In this document: positions 14,902 through 24,447 of the stretch, piece after piece | How positions within the stretch are numbered: the first letter of the stretch is position 1 | How the letters are laid out: each line of letters begins with the position of its first letter | Source of the DNA: Clostridiales bacterium | GTDB taxonomy: Bacteria > Bacillota > Clostridia > Lachnospirales > WQUN01 | Assembly (NCBI GenBank): GCA_031269465.1 | Contig: JAISZB010000210.1 | Location: forward strand, 1 to 34,655 | Length of the DNA stretch: 34,655 nt | Reading direction: 5' to 3' | Position numbers and translations under genes: made by a program | The notes under the pieces: model-generated | Databases searched by the model: none | The model's input: only the letters and a program-made list of their open reading frames with translations | Told to the model about the DNA's origin: nothing

Positions 14902-16857
14902 GTGAATCTCCAAAAAAGAAACTTGATACTGCTTATCTCCCTGCCGTTTATGCTGACGGTGCTTCTTGTGATGTGGGATACGGCGATGCACGATTTTCAA
15001 TGGATCGGTGTGCGGAGTGAAAATGGCGTGTGGGATTTGACGAGCTTCGATTTTTCCGGCGATGAAGAGGCGAGCTTGGAAGGCGCGGTCGAGTTTATCC
15101 CGGAAGCCCTTTTGACGCCGGAGGCATTTGCCGCGCGGGAGAGCGAAGTTCAAATAGGCGACCCCGAAGCGGTTTCGCAGTTTGCCACAAGTCGGATGCG
15201 CGCGCTGATGCCGGACGACGGTTACTACGCGCTTATGGGGCGCAGCATTGATTACGCCGACAGACTTTTTGTCAACGGCGCGTATATGCTTGAATTTGGC
15301 AGTCCGGGCGCGACGAAGCAAACCAACGTCCCCGGCACGGGTCTCATTTATATTACGGTCAAAGCCGACGGCGGTGTGATCGAAATAATCCGGCAGGGTT
15401 CTAATTTTGTCCATCGGGATGGCGGCGGGCCTACCGGCCTGCGACTTATGCGCGCCGGTCTCGTCGGGAACAAACAAGCGCCGGCGTACATTGTCAATAT
15501 TTTGATGGGTTGTTTCCTCGCGCTGTTCTTTGTCCATCTCATGCTGTTTTGTCTGCTGCATAATTACCGCGCGAACGTTTACTTCGCCCTGTTTTGCTTG
15601 ATGTGGTTTCTTCGGATGGGCGTCACGAACCCGCGGGTCTTTACCGTGCTTTTGCCATGGCTGTCATGGGTTGTGAAATTCCGCATCGAATACCTGGCCT
15701 TTCCCGTGTCGGCGGCGCTTTTTGTATTGTTGCTGAACGTTCTTTTCCCCGGCATTTTGCAAAAGAAATTTTTTTTTGAGCTGGGCGGCGTATCAGCCGT
15801 CGCGGCGGGCGTTTTCCTGTTTGCGGACACGGTGTTTATGAGTTATGCCCTGCTGTACGTCGAAGGCGTGTATGTGGTTGCCATCGCTTATATCGTCGTG
15901 CGGTTCGCGGTGAAAATCCGCCGTATCAATCTGGAGCAGGGCATTTTCCTCACAGGCGCGGCGCTGTTTATCTACGCTTGCCTACATGATATGCTGGATT
16001 ACAACAGTCTTCGTTTTCTATACCCGCCCGGCGATATGTCGGAGATTTCTATGCTCATCTTCGCATTTTTTGAGGCAACGGCTATTTTTATCGCCACGAT
16101 GCGCGAGGTGGAGGAAACGAAGGCGGCGGAACAGAGGCTTGCCGCCGATAACGCCGCCTTGGAGCGCGTGAACCGTTTGCGAAGCAGCCTGATGGAAACC
16201 GTCACCCACGAAATACGCACACCTTTGGCCGTTATGAGCGTGTACGCCCAGCTTGCCACGGAAACTCTGCGAATAAGCGGCGTGGATGCGCAGACCACAA
16301 CCGACCTTAAAATGATCAGCGATGAGGCCAAACGCCTAGCGGACATGGCGAACGGATTGCTGGGATTGACAAAAGAGCAGGAGGATATTAAAACCCGCGA
16401 ACCGCTTGCCATCGGCCCGCTGGTAGAACAAATCGCTCGGCTGTGCGCCCCCGCGCTTTCCAAAAACAGGAATCGCCTGAACATGCGCGTCACGAAGGGT
16501 TTGCCGCCGATTTTCGGCAACGCGGGCGAGTGCGCCGGGTTATTATGGAATCTTTTGACCAACGCCGCGCGGCACACCCATGACGGAGAAATCACCGTTT
16601 CGGCGAGGACTTCAAAAGACAAAATCATCATCGTTGTCGCGGATACCGGGGAAGGCATAGCGCCGGAAGTTCTGCCGCATGTATTTGAGCGCGGCTTTGC
16701 CGGTATGGAGGGACGATCCGGGCTCGGCCTCGCCATCTGCCGGGAAATAGCCGAAACGCATGGCGGAGAATTAACCATTGAGAGCGAACAGGGGGAATGG
16801 ACGGCAGTCACACTCATGCTGCCAATATGCAAAGGAGAAGAATATCATGACGGATAA
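14902..16857 (+). CDS. Sensor histidine kinase, 7TMR-DISM-like
   Basis: This membrane kinase of about 651 residues would sense an extracellular signal and phosphorylate the response regulator encoded next. Order: N-terminal anchor (7-24); an extracytoplasmic domain (about 30-190) resembling DISM sensor domains; about seven membrane segments (195-400); a coiled linker; a HisKA domain with phosphoacceptor His436 (ETVTHEIRTPL); and an ATPase domain with N-box Asn554 (NLLTNAARH), G1 DTGEG (581-585) and G2 GRSGLGLAI (605-613). I chose GTG 14902 because it falls right before the anchor; the frame is open to ATG 14833 but that start lacks a ribosome site. The 3' end overlaps the regulator by 11 bases. 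The ligand is unknown. Confidence 0.9.
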   Translation: MNLQKRNLILLISLPFMLTVLLVMWDTAMHDFQWIGVRSENGVWDLTSFDFSGDEEASLEGAVEFIPEALLTPEAFAARESEVQIGDPEAVSQFATSRMRALMPDDGYYALMGRSIDYADRLFVNGAYMLEFGSPGATKQTNVPGTGLIYITVKADGGVIEIIRQGSNFVHRDGGGPTGLRLMRAGLVGNKQAPAYIVNILMGCFLALFFVHLMLFCLLHNYRANVYFALFCLMWFLRMGVTNPRVFTVLLPWLSWVVKFRIEYLAFPVSAALFVLLLNVLFPGILQKKFFFELGGVSAVAAGVFLFADTVFMSYALLYVEGVYVVAIAYIVVRFAVKIRRINLEQGIFLTGAALFIYACLHDMLDYNSLRFLYPPGDMSEISMLIFAFFEATAIFIATMREVEETKAAEQRLAADNAALERVNRLRSSLMETVTHEIRTPLAVMSVYAQLATETLRISGVDAQTTTDLKMISDEAKRLADMANGLLGLTKEQEDIKTREPLAIGPLVEQIARLCAPALSKNRNRLNMRVTKGLPPIFGNAGECAGLLWNLLTNAARHTHDGEITVSARTSKDKIIIVVADTGEGIAPEVLPHVFERGFAGMEGRSGLGLAICREIAETHGGELTIESEQGEWTAVTLMLPICKGEEYHDG

Positions 16858-17548
16858 GCCCGCAATTTTGTTGGTCGAGGACAACAAAGCGATATTGGCG
16901 GCAAACCAGCGGATTTTTACAGGCGCCGGGTACGCCGTTTATACGGCGGAAACGCTGGCGCGCGCGTGGGAGATCATTGAGGAAAATCCGCCCGACGTCA
17001 TTGTGCTGGACATTTTGCTGCCCGACGGCAACGGCCTTGACTTCATCCGGCAAATACGCGCTGTGACCATCGCGCCGGTTCTTCTGCTTACTTCCTTAGA
17101 CGATCGGGACGACCGGCTGGCCGGCCTGCGGGCGGGCGGCGACGACTATATCACGAAGCCGTATGATGTGGCGGAACTGCGCGAGCGCGTGGCGGCGTTT
17201 CTGCGACGTGAGGCTTTGCACAGGGGAAAGCCCGCAGCCGAAACCGTAACCTGCGGACCGCTGACGCTGAATGTGGTTTTGAAGCGGGCGTTTGTCGCGG
17301 GGGAAGACATGTTGCTTGCCCCGAAAGAGTTTGAACTCTTGTATTATTTTTTGAAGAACGAGGGAAAAATCCTATCCGCAGACGAGATTTACAAGGCGGT
17401 GTGGGTACAACCCGACATCGGCGATCTCAATCCTTTGCGCGCTACCATTTCGAGGCTGCGCAAAAAACTGGGAAATGATAAAACAGGCGCGTTTTCCATT
17501 GAAGCGTTCAGAGGCGAGGGATATTTATTCGCCATTGCACGGTTATGA
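16847..17548 (+). CDS. OmpR/PhoB-family response regulator
   Basis: This 233-residue two-domain regulator would be phosphorylated by the kinase encoded just upstream. The receiver domain (1-120) has the acidic pair Glu11-Asp12, phosphoacceptor Asp55 (VIVLDILLPD), Thr82 and Lys104 (ITKPYD). A winged-helix DNA-binding domain follows (about 135-230), with LAPKEFELLYYFLKNEGKIL, the recognition helix around RATISRLRKKLG, and a hairpin wing near FRGEGYLF. AAGGAG (16832-16837) precedes the ATG, which lies inside the 3' end of the kinase gene, so the two are translationally coupled. All signature residues are present. Its target genes cannot be inferred from the neighbours. Confidence 0.95.
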   Translation: MTDKPAILLVEDNKAILAANQRIFTGAGYAVYTAETLARAWEIIEENPPDVIVLDILLPDGNGLDFIRQIRAVTIAPVLLLTSLDDRDDRLAGLRAGGDDYITKPYDVAELRERVAAFLRREALHRGKPAAETVTCGPLTLNVVLKRAFVAGEDMLLAPKEFELLYYFLKNEGKILSADEIYKAVWVQPDIGDLNPLRATISRLRKKLGNDKTGAFSIEAFRGEGYLFAIARL

Positions 17549-17570
17549 TCGACGCTGACGTGGTAACGGA

Positions 17571-17600
17571 GGGTGGCATAAAATCACCCGCCTTTCATTT
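17571..17600 (+). terminator. Weak terminator-like hairpin after the two-component operon
   Basis: GGGTG (17571-17575) pairs with CACCC (17585-17589), followed by GCCTTTCATTTT. The stem is short and the T-run is interrupted, so termination strength is uncertain. Confidence 0.35.
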
Positions 17601-17639
17601 TCCTGCTTACCATAGGACGTAACTTGAAGTCAATTACTT

Positions 17640-18020
17640 CCTGTAGATCTTGCTTATGGCTTCAATGAAATTTGCCGATGCTTCCCGATCAACGATGCCG
17701 TCTGTGACAAGTTTATCAATTAGCCTGATGTTCGTTCCTTTAATTGTGTTCAACAGCGCGTCTGTCATGGAGACAAGAGCAACGCGCGGAGATACTGTGT
17801 TCCGCCTCCAATCAATTCTTTTTCTCTCGGCGTATATAAGTTAATTTCAACGGCATTGACCAGCGCCTGTTCATACAAAAAATCACCGTTCTTCTCTGTT
17901 TATCCTGGTATCCGCAATAGGAACTCTGTAAATTCCTGATAGGTAACGAGACGATCCGGATCAAAAAGCGTATGCTATAACGTCGGCCGTTATCCCCGCG
18001 CTGTAAGCGTAAGTCGCTAT
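17640..18020 (-). pseudogene. SLH-domain protein C-terminal remnant
   Basis: Read in shifting minus-strand frames, the region gives NRIATYAYSAGITADVIAYA, then FDPDRLVTYQEFTEFLLRIP, then FLYEQALVNAVEINLYTPRE, then VSMTDALLNTIKGTNIRLID and a terminal IVDREASANFIEAISKIYRK with a stop. The alternation A-x-x-GI..., FDPDR-x-VTYQEF-x-x-FLLR is typical of S-layer homology repeats that anchor surface proteins to cell-wall polymers. At least two frameshifts make it non-functional. The 5' side is cut by the IS21 relic, so the rest of the gene may lie beyond the IS insertions. Confidence 0.65.
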
Positions 18021-18184
18021 CCGATTGCCTCAATCAGGCACATCCAAGAATGGATTGCATCGCGAAAAAGCGAGCCGTTGCGGCAGACGGGCATCTTCCT
18101 CTGGCGCAGCCAATGGCGCACGCACAGGCAGGTTTCGGCGAGTTCGAGCACTGCGGCGGCAGCGGAGCGGACTGCAAGGGATTT

Positions 18185-19045
18185 GCGCTGATTGCGTCCT
18201 TTCCGCATTCCAACAGTGGCGGATGCAGATGTTCCCATCTCAGGATCAGGAGTGTCCGCTGGAAGGATTGAAACGCTTTTTTTGCCATATCGGCGGGGTT
18301 CCCGTCCGAGTGCGGTGCGACAACATGATTACCGCCGCGGCGCGGATGCTCAAAGGCGCCGAGCGCGATTCATGACTCCGCGTTGGTTCGGGGCTGGCTT
18401 TTGCAATCCGATCAGCGGAAGCGAAATGGGCGGCGTGGAAAGCAAGGCGGGCCGCACCCGACGCAATATGCTGGTTCCCGTGCCGGTCATTGACGACTTT
18501 GACGCTTTCAACAAGGAACTGCTTGCGCGGTGCGGATCGCGGCCGGGAGCGCCGCCGACACGGCGACACGCTGGAAAGCCGCTGGGAGCAAGAGAAAAAG
18601 CATCTGCCGGCTCTTCCGGAATACGAATATGATGTATTTCGCTATGAGATGGCAAAGGCAAGCAAAGCCGGGTTCGCAGCCGTGGAATCGTCAAGTATGG
18701 GCTGTCACCGGAGCTTTCCGGAAAGGTTGCACAGGCAAAAATCCCCTTTGGCCGAATTGAGCTTTTCTGCGGCCATCATCTTCTGAAAACTTACGGCCGC
18801 AGCTATGAGAAAAACAAAGCCGCGGCCGACTGGAAGCAATATCTGCCCACTCTTGTGCAAAAGCCCGGCGCCTCAGAGCGCACGCAATTTTTCGACCAGA
18901 TGCCGAAGCTGTGGCGGGAATATCAGCGAAACACCAAGTGCGGCGAGCGCAAAACAGCGCCGCCGCCGCTTAATTATAAGCCGGATTTAAGCGTTTATGA
19001 CGCGCTGACAACGGGAACACCGCTGGCAGGGGGCGTGGCGCAATG
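18185..19045 (+). pseudogene. istA: IS21-family transposase istA, decayed
   Basis: Several frames joined by shifts read as the C-terminal half of IstA. They include QECPLEGLKRFFCHIGGVPV with RCDNM, FCNPISGSEMGGVESKAG with TRRNMLVPVPVIDDFDAFNK, an EKKHLPALPEYEYDVFRYEM segment, DWKQYLPTLVQKPGA, FFDQMPKLWREYQ and a terminal LSVYDALTTGTPLAGGVAQ. The N-terminal helix-turn-helix part is absent. The end abuts istB (ATG 19043 overlapping), the normal IS21 arrangement. It is plainly inactive. Confidence 0.85.
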
Positions 19046-19707
19046 AACTGCGCAAAAGCTGAAAGCCTGCCAAGCCTTGAGCAGACTATGCGCGCCCTGA
19101 AATTAGGCGGCCTGGCGAAAGAATGGCGCGGCGTGGAATGCCGTGACCCGGAGCAATATCTGCGGGAACTTTTGGACATTGAGGTACGGGAGCGCGAAGC
19201 CAGCCGCATGGCGCGAATGATTAAGCAAGCCGGATTCCGGGCGGTGAAAGCTTTAGACAGTTTTGTTTGGAAAACCGGCATTAAAATCCCGAACGCCATC
19301 ACCCGCAAGGAAATGGAAGCCGACGCCTTCGTTAAGGACAAAGAAAATCTCGTATTCAAGGGCGCTTGCGGCACCGGAAAGACACAGCGCGGCACGTTGG
19401 CCGGATTCATGGCCTCTTTGCGAAAAGTAGAGCTGTTGGTGCTGGATGAGGTCGGGTTCAACACTTTCACAAGGAGGCCAGCGAATTGCTGTTTCAGGTC
19501 GCGTCCGACTGTTATGAGCAAAAGAGCCTCATCATCACATCCAATCTGGAATTTGGCCGATTGAGTTCAGCATTCGGGGACAATATGCCGGCCAACGCTT
19601 TGGTTGACAGGCTCATCCACCACAGCCGCATTGTTGTATGTTCCGGCACAGGCCACCGTCTAGAGGAATCCATACAGCGCCAAAAGAGAGGGGGTGCGTC
19701 AGCGTGA
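19043..19707 (+). pseudogene. istB: IS21-family helper ATPase istB, internally deleted and frameshifted
   Basis: The first frame (19043-19564) carries the IstB N-terminus and a Walker A region FKGACGTGKT, then jumps directly to RGTLAGFMASLRKVELLVLD. About 40 residues normally between Walker A and this segment are missing. A second frame (from 19486) continues LFQVASDCYEQKSLIITSNL and ALVDRLIHHSRIVVCSG to a stop at 19707. IstB normally is an AAA+ target-selection partner of IstA. The deletion and a frameshift near 19475 make this copy inactive. Confidence 0.85.
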
Positions 19708-19725
19708 GCGCTGGCGGATATTTCG

Positions 19726-19776
19726 CCTCATTTGCGGAGTGCTGCGAGTCACGCCCGCAGCACTCCGCAAATGAGG
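19726..19776. repeat. 21-base perfect inverted repeat (long hairpin)
   Basis: The 21 bases 19726-19746 (starting CCTCATTTGCGGAG) are exactly reverse-complementary to 19756-19776, with a 9-base loop AGTCACGCC. It lies between the istB relic and the IS3 relic. No T-run follows, so it is not a standard terminator. Confidence 0.8.
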
Positions 19777-19781
19777 CTTGC

Positions 19782-21202
19782 CTAATCGAAAACTTCCGCA
19801 ACTGAGTTGCCGGCAGCGGCAGCGTCCGCAGAGTTTTCAGCTGGGCCTTCCGCAGTTTTTGGCCTCAGCGGCGGGAATGGCAACGGATAAACGCCTGCAG
19901 CGGCATATCTGTAGTATTCACTCGGCGCGAGCTTCGCTAAATCCCACTGGCGCCGCTCGTTGCCGCAGTAATCGATCCAATCGCCGGCGACGGTTGCGAT
20001 TTGCTCGCGGCCTTCGCAGTCCGAGACGTCAACTCCGTCTTTCTTACGCCCGGAGAAACTCTCTTGCGGAGCGTTGTCCCGGCAATTGGCGCGGCGTTGA
20101 GCGCCGCGGTTCGCTGTCCTTGAGCAGCTCTGCAAATTTATGGCTTGCGTTGTGCGAACCTTGGCCGGAGCGCAGGAGAGTGTAGGTTTACAGCTCAGCG
20201 CCGTGATTTGCGATGAGCATTTTCACCGTTTCAAGTACGAAATCCAATTCAGGCGGCAGACTGGAGGCGCGAGCTGAAATCTCTTTCGCACCCGCGTCCA
20301 TAATCGCCGGAAGACAGCTGAATTGTCCGCCTGTTCGCTTCAAATAGGCGACGCCGGCCAGCAAAGCCGAGCGCGCTCCGCGTTCCTTAAACTTGCGGTT
20401 CAGCAGATTTTTCGCTTAGTTGTTTTCTTTAAGCGCCTTCACCATTCTGCGGTATGGATTAGCCTTGCGAATCGGGCGTTTCAGACCGTATTCAGCCATC
20501 AGCCGCCGCGCTTTTTCGAGGTTCATCAGCACGGGCGGGCCGTGCCGCAAAAGTCGCATTTGCATCCCGCGCCCACCCTTGCCATACCCTCTAAACCTAT
20601 ACGCCGCAAGGATTTTATCGAAGCCGACGCGGTCTTGCGCCTCGCGGGCTTGGCGCAGAGGCTCGGCTTTCAGCCGCTCGCAGCAGCCGCTCCGCGAAAC
20701 GCCCGCAATCCCGCACAGTTCCTTGACGTTCAGTTGATGGTCCGCCCGTCATTACGGACAATCTCAAATTTCGCGCCCGGGAGGCACGCTCATCGCTTGC
20801 CCTCCTCGCCCGCCGCAAGAATTTTTTTACAAAATCCGGCTCTCGCTTCAGGTGCTCATTCTCTGCCCGCAGCCGTTCCGCTTCCTGTTCGGGAGCGCGT
20901 TTACGCCGCTTCGGCAAATTCGACGGTGAATCCGCATTAGCCGCGTCCTTCGCTCGCCCCAACTGATGCTTAATGCTTTGAGCAAGCCCGCGAACCCTTG
21001 GCATTTCAAGCGCATGGCAGTTAATTCCCAGCTTGCGCAGAATCTCAGCCGGCATCAAATGCTCTTCTTCGTGCATTTTCCAATGCAGCCGCTTAAATTC
21101 GCCCGTAAAGAATACGAACCTCTCGCCTGCGCCGCGGACGTATCGGCTGCCGCGAAGCTCTTCAATTTGCGCCTCTGTAAACGCATTGTGGATCCTTGCC
21201 AT
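19782..21202 (-). pseudogene. IS3-family insertion sequence, decayed orfA/orfB
   Basis: The minus strand carries both IS3 genes in broken frames. orfA-like: 21202 onward, MARIHNAFTEAQIEELRGSR, a HWKMHEEEHLMPAEILRKLG segment and a leucine-zipper-like stretch with RLRAENEHLKRE. orfB-like: LRLSVMTG, CERLKAEPLRQAREAQD, AYRFRGYGKG, a RLMAEYGLKRPIRKANPYRR segment, and the characteristic end DWIDYCGNERRQWDLAKLAP followed by SEYYRYAAAGVYPLP. This ending is typical of IS3/IS150 integrases. Multiple shifts and a stop in the catalytic core make it inactive. It lies next to the decayed surface-protein gene. Confidence 0.8.
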
Positions 21203-21299
21203 TGCAAAGCCCCCGTTTCCGGATGCTCTTCCGCTCTTCTTTCCAAGTCGCGCGCGCTATCCGGGGTCTATTATATGCCCTCACTCTGATAGCGTCTAC

Positions 21300-23350
21300 T
21301 CATTGGGGTTTTAAGCGAGTTCTCTGCGTCCGCTTCTTGGGGTACATTATAGTCGCTTCATACGTACAGGCGGTGGTTGTCGTATCCGGACGTATCGGCA
21401 GTGGCTGTCGTATCGGATGTATCGGCAATGGTTGTAGTGTCGGACGTGAGGTAGTTGTCGAGTCAGTCGTACCCGCAGTGGTTGAAGTAACGGCGCTGTC
21501 AGCAATAATCAAAGCGGGACGGATAGAATAATTAACGAACGTCGCATTTCCAGCAGTGCCGTTGGCGTTGAGGAAGCCGATCGTGAAGACATTCGCCGCG
21601 CTTATAGCCCAGTCACCGGGAGAGTGAAGCCACCGTTGTTCGTTTTCGCCATATACAAAAGCGCCGATTGCCTTCGCGTAATCGGTGGGCTTCATCAATC
21701 GCGCATCAGAAACGTAATAGCTGTTCTCATACAGAATATGCTCGAAGCCATATGGTGCGTTTGCCGTTTCTTCCGTAGAGAGTAGGAATATTTTGTCTTG
21801 TATTGTGGACTTTGGTCTTCGCTCGTGTACCATTCCATGTCAAGGTCGGTGGCAAGGTAAACATGCTGATGTGTATAGATGTGTACCGTTGTAAGCGCTA
21901 TCACCGCATGTTCCCCTCATTGAACGCGCGGGAAATGAAACTGTCCGCGTCCGCGCTGCAATCAACGTCGTTTGCGCCGCATATATTCGCGTAAGCGGCA
22001 TACCCGTTCAGCCATGACCTTATCGTGCTTTCCTCCTAGGTCGCATCTTCCGAATCTAGCAGATCCGAACGTCTAACCCTTTTTCCGCTAAAAGAAACAG
22101 CTCTCCGCCCGCATTTTCCAGTACACGCCACGCAATCGGCTCAATGGCGTAGTAATGGAGTGCATTGGCGTCTGTCTTGGGCAGCGATATAGTCTACACC
22201 GCTTATGCAGGTCGGCTGGATTGTTCTCAAATCTGTTTGGGGTAGTAGCCAAAATATACGACGTCGCTCACATATACATGCCGCTCGGTGCCGTTTTTAT
22301 TGTGAATGACACGTTGGCTGTGATAAAGAGAGCGTTGTCGCCTGTGATCGTCAGCGTGTCAGTATGCGTTCCCAGTGCAAGTCCGGTCTTTAGCCGGACG
22401 CTCACGGTTGCCGCGCCGCCCGCATTGATTTCTGCGGCGCTTAACGCCGCGCTGATTACAAAATCAGCCCCGATGCCTAGCGACGCCTGTACATTTGCAA
22501 GGTTCCCCGTGCCGGTGTTTATGATGGTGAACCGCTTCGCTGTGTAGCCCGCCGTCGCCGCTATGTAAGTTTTGCTTGTTGGCGCGACGAACGCCGTGAA
22601 GGAGACTGTCTCAGGAAATTCTGCCTCAATTACGGCTGTACTTGCAGCAAGGTATTCCGTGGAGACGCTTGTTGATCCCTCTACGGTAAAGAAGTTGTTT
22701 GCTAAACCAGTCGGTGTATAGCCATCCTTGGCACTCTTTATAATGATTGTCGTGTAGACTGTGTCTACCTCGAATGTTGTCGCAGGACTGGGACTCCATG
22801 CCACCGTTTAGGTTATCGCCGTGACTTGAACCGCGCCTGTAAAGGGAGGCGTTACGCCTTCGAGTGCCGCGATGTCAATAACCGCATCTGTGTTCCACGT
22901 TACGTTGACTGTCGCACTGTCGGATATTGTTTGAGTACCATCAGCATAAATACTGGAATCGCTTGAACCGTAGGCATTCACCGTTGCGTTGCCGATGATG
23001 GTGATATCGCCCTCTGCATAAATACCGTAAGCATTTGAACAGTCGACATTCACCGTCGCGTTGCCGCCGATGGTGATACAGCCAGATGCATACACAGCAT
23101 CGCTTTCTGTAGCTATCCCCACGGCTGCCGTACTGGCGACATTGGTATTACAACCAGCATAAAACCCGTTCCGGATGAGTCCGGCGCGCTGATGTTCAGC
23201 GTCCCGCTGGACATTGTGAAATCCCCATCGCTTGAAACCGCCGAACCGTAACACGAAAGGTTTGCATTGACAGCCGCTCCGATAATTTCTATGCTCTTCC
23301 CAATCAACATATTGTCGTTACTAGGGTTCACGGTCAAGACATCGCTGCTA
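21300..23350 (-). pseudogene. Large surface protein with DUF6273 domain, decayed
   Basis: Four minus-strand frames in order read as one multi-domain surface protein. First (23350-22808), a repetitive beta-helix-like region with GDITIIGNATVNAYGSSDSS and similar repeats. Second (22804-22268), a beta-sandwich linker with FTIINTGTGNLANVQASLG and the preceding FVAPTSKTYIAATAGYTAKR. Third (22260-21500), a DUF6273-like domain: VYFGYYP, ALHYYAIEPIAWRVLENAGG, ELFLLAEKGLDVR, WLHSPGDWAISAANVFTIGF, NYSIRPALII. Last, a Thr-rich tail. At least four frameshifts or stops are present and there is no signal peptide or start, so the 5' end is lost. It was probably an exported adhesin-like protein. Confidence 0.75.
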
Positions 23351-23359
23351 CCGCTACGG

Positions 23360-23410
23360 ACATTACAATCTTGTAATGTTCGCGGTTTTTTTGTTAAACT
23401 GTGCTAAAAT
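23360..23410 (+). promoter_or_regulatory. Palindrome plus extended -10 promoter of the five-gene cluster
   Basis: ACATTACAA-TC-TTGTAATGT (23360-23379) is a perfect 9-base inverted repeat. An extended -10, TGCTAAAAT (23402-23410), follows 22 bases later without a good -35. The palindrome therefore sits where an activator or repressor would act. With the T-run at 23386-23392 it could alternatively end upstream transcription. Confidence 0.45.
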
Positions 23411-23492
23411 TTGTTTGATACAGGTTCAATGCAAGTTTCTTTGGCGGTGGACAGAGTCCAAGCTCGACTATTTTAAAGGAGGAAATATTATA

Positions 23493-23966
23493 GTGAAGAA
23501 CGAGAAACTGTTTCAAGCCGTGCAAGCTGTGAGGGGTAAGTTGTGTTCACTGACGGAGATAGCGGAGAAAGAGAAAACGACACCGAGAGAGCTGGTTTAT
23601 GGCAGCATACCGGATAAATTAGTTAACAACGCGATTAAGGCGTACGCTTCCGGCGCGGATAAAAGCGACGTATATCTGCTTGTAGACACGACTATTTTTG
23701 GTTCTGCAAAAGAGGGCTTGCTGGTGACTTCAAACACTCTTTATGCTGATGAAAAGGGAGAATCCCCGGTAAAAGCGGACTATGCAGATATAACCTCAAC
23801 AGAGGTTGTGATGACTGAAGATAGCAAAGGCAAGGATGATTACGCCAGTTTGATTATCCACACGAAAAACAGGGACATAAGAATAGACAACTACGTTATA
23901 TACAAAAGCGTACTGAAAAAACTGATAGACTCACTTGTCGCTCTTAAAAAAAGCAAAGCGATTTAG
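23493..23966 (+). CDS. Small protein with FGSAKEGLL domain, unknown function
   Basis: This 157-residue cytoplasmic-looking protein has no membrane segment. The start is GTG 23493, preceded ten bases earlier by AAAGGAGG (23475-23482); the frame is open further upstream but without coding character. The core, residues about 59-140, holds DVYLLVDTTIFGSAKEGLLV, then NTLYADEKGE and a beta-rich region ending in a helix (YKSVLKKLIDSLVALKK). The same core occurs in the protein encoded at 24951 (DVFFLLDTTVFGSAKEGLLL), so the two are paralogues. The alternation of short strands and a terminal helix suggests a PH-like fold, but this is inference. It is first in a same-strand cluster. Confidence 0.85.
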   Translation: MKNEKLFQAVQAVRGKLCSLTEIAEKEKTTPRELVYGSIPDKLVNNAIKAYASGADKSDVYLLVDTTIFGSAKEGLLVTSNTLYADEKGESPVKADYADITSTEVVMTEDSKGKDDYASLIIHTKNRDIRIDNYVIYKSVLKKLIDSLVALKKSKAI

Positions 23967-24077
23967 AAAAACATCAAGCCAGCCACGGCGGCTGAGGAAG
24001 CGGAAAAAAATTTGTTTAGCTGATTTGGCTCGCTGACAGCCTGAGGGAGTGACGGTAAATCGGAGAAGATAGAACAG

Positions 24078-24356
24078 TTGAAAAATCTGATCAGAGAATC
24101 TATCGCTCTCCAGCAGGAAATTGTCATTATGCTGAATGACCCGATGGAGAACGGATATGAAGTAAGCGAGGAATTCAGCGCGCAAGTGAATGATATTGGC
24201 GCGGCTAACAACCAAATGGCCGATTTGGCCAACAGCGTCGAGTTTGAAAATGAAACGGCTGAAGATCTGGAAGAATCAATTAACATGATGAATAAACAAA
24301 TCGGAATGCTTACGGTGATTAAGGAACAAGCTTCAGCACACGTCGGCGGAGAATAA
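24078..24356 (+). CDS. Small acidic helical protein, unknown function
   Basis: This 92-residue acidic protein is predicted almost all helical, with heptad-like spacing (SIALQQEIVIMLNDP; EDLEESINMMNKQIGMLTVI). The start TTG 24078 is preceded by GGAGAAGA at a rather long distance, so a nearby alternative start is possible. No family is recognised. It lies 111 bases after the first FGSAKEGLL gene in the same direction; between them is only CAGCC-ACGGC-GGCTG, a small hairpin. It could be a partner or adaptor of its neighbours. Confidence 0.6.
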   Translation: MKNLIRESIALQQEIVIMLNDPMENGYEVSEEFSAQVNDIGAANNQMADLANSVEFENETAEDLEESINMMNKQIGMLTVIKEQASAHVGGE

Positions 24357-24447
24357 AGCCGCGAGGGTTCATCATTTGATAATACCATTTTATTTTACCA
24401 TTTGCGCCAGGCCGCACGGCTCGGCGCGTATAATTCAGGAGGAAAAT

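Noticed and set aside
14878..16832. Minus-strand open frames of 227 and 277 codons opposite the sensor kinase
   Set aside because: They are shadows of a well-supported kinase gene; the products have no recognisable domain.
18017..18694. Several overlapping minus-strand frames
   Set aside because: They are opposite the IstA remnant; the plus-strand readings match IstA motifs.
20323..20940. Plus-strand 205-codon frame
   Set aside because: It is opposite the IS3 orfB relic, whose minus-strand motifs are clear.
21300..21480. Short tandem repeats as a CRISPR array
   Set aside because: The repeats are degenerate Thr-codon units of about 20-30 bases encoding a Thr-rich tail, with no regular spacers.
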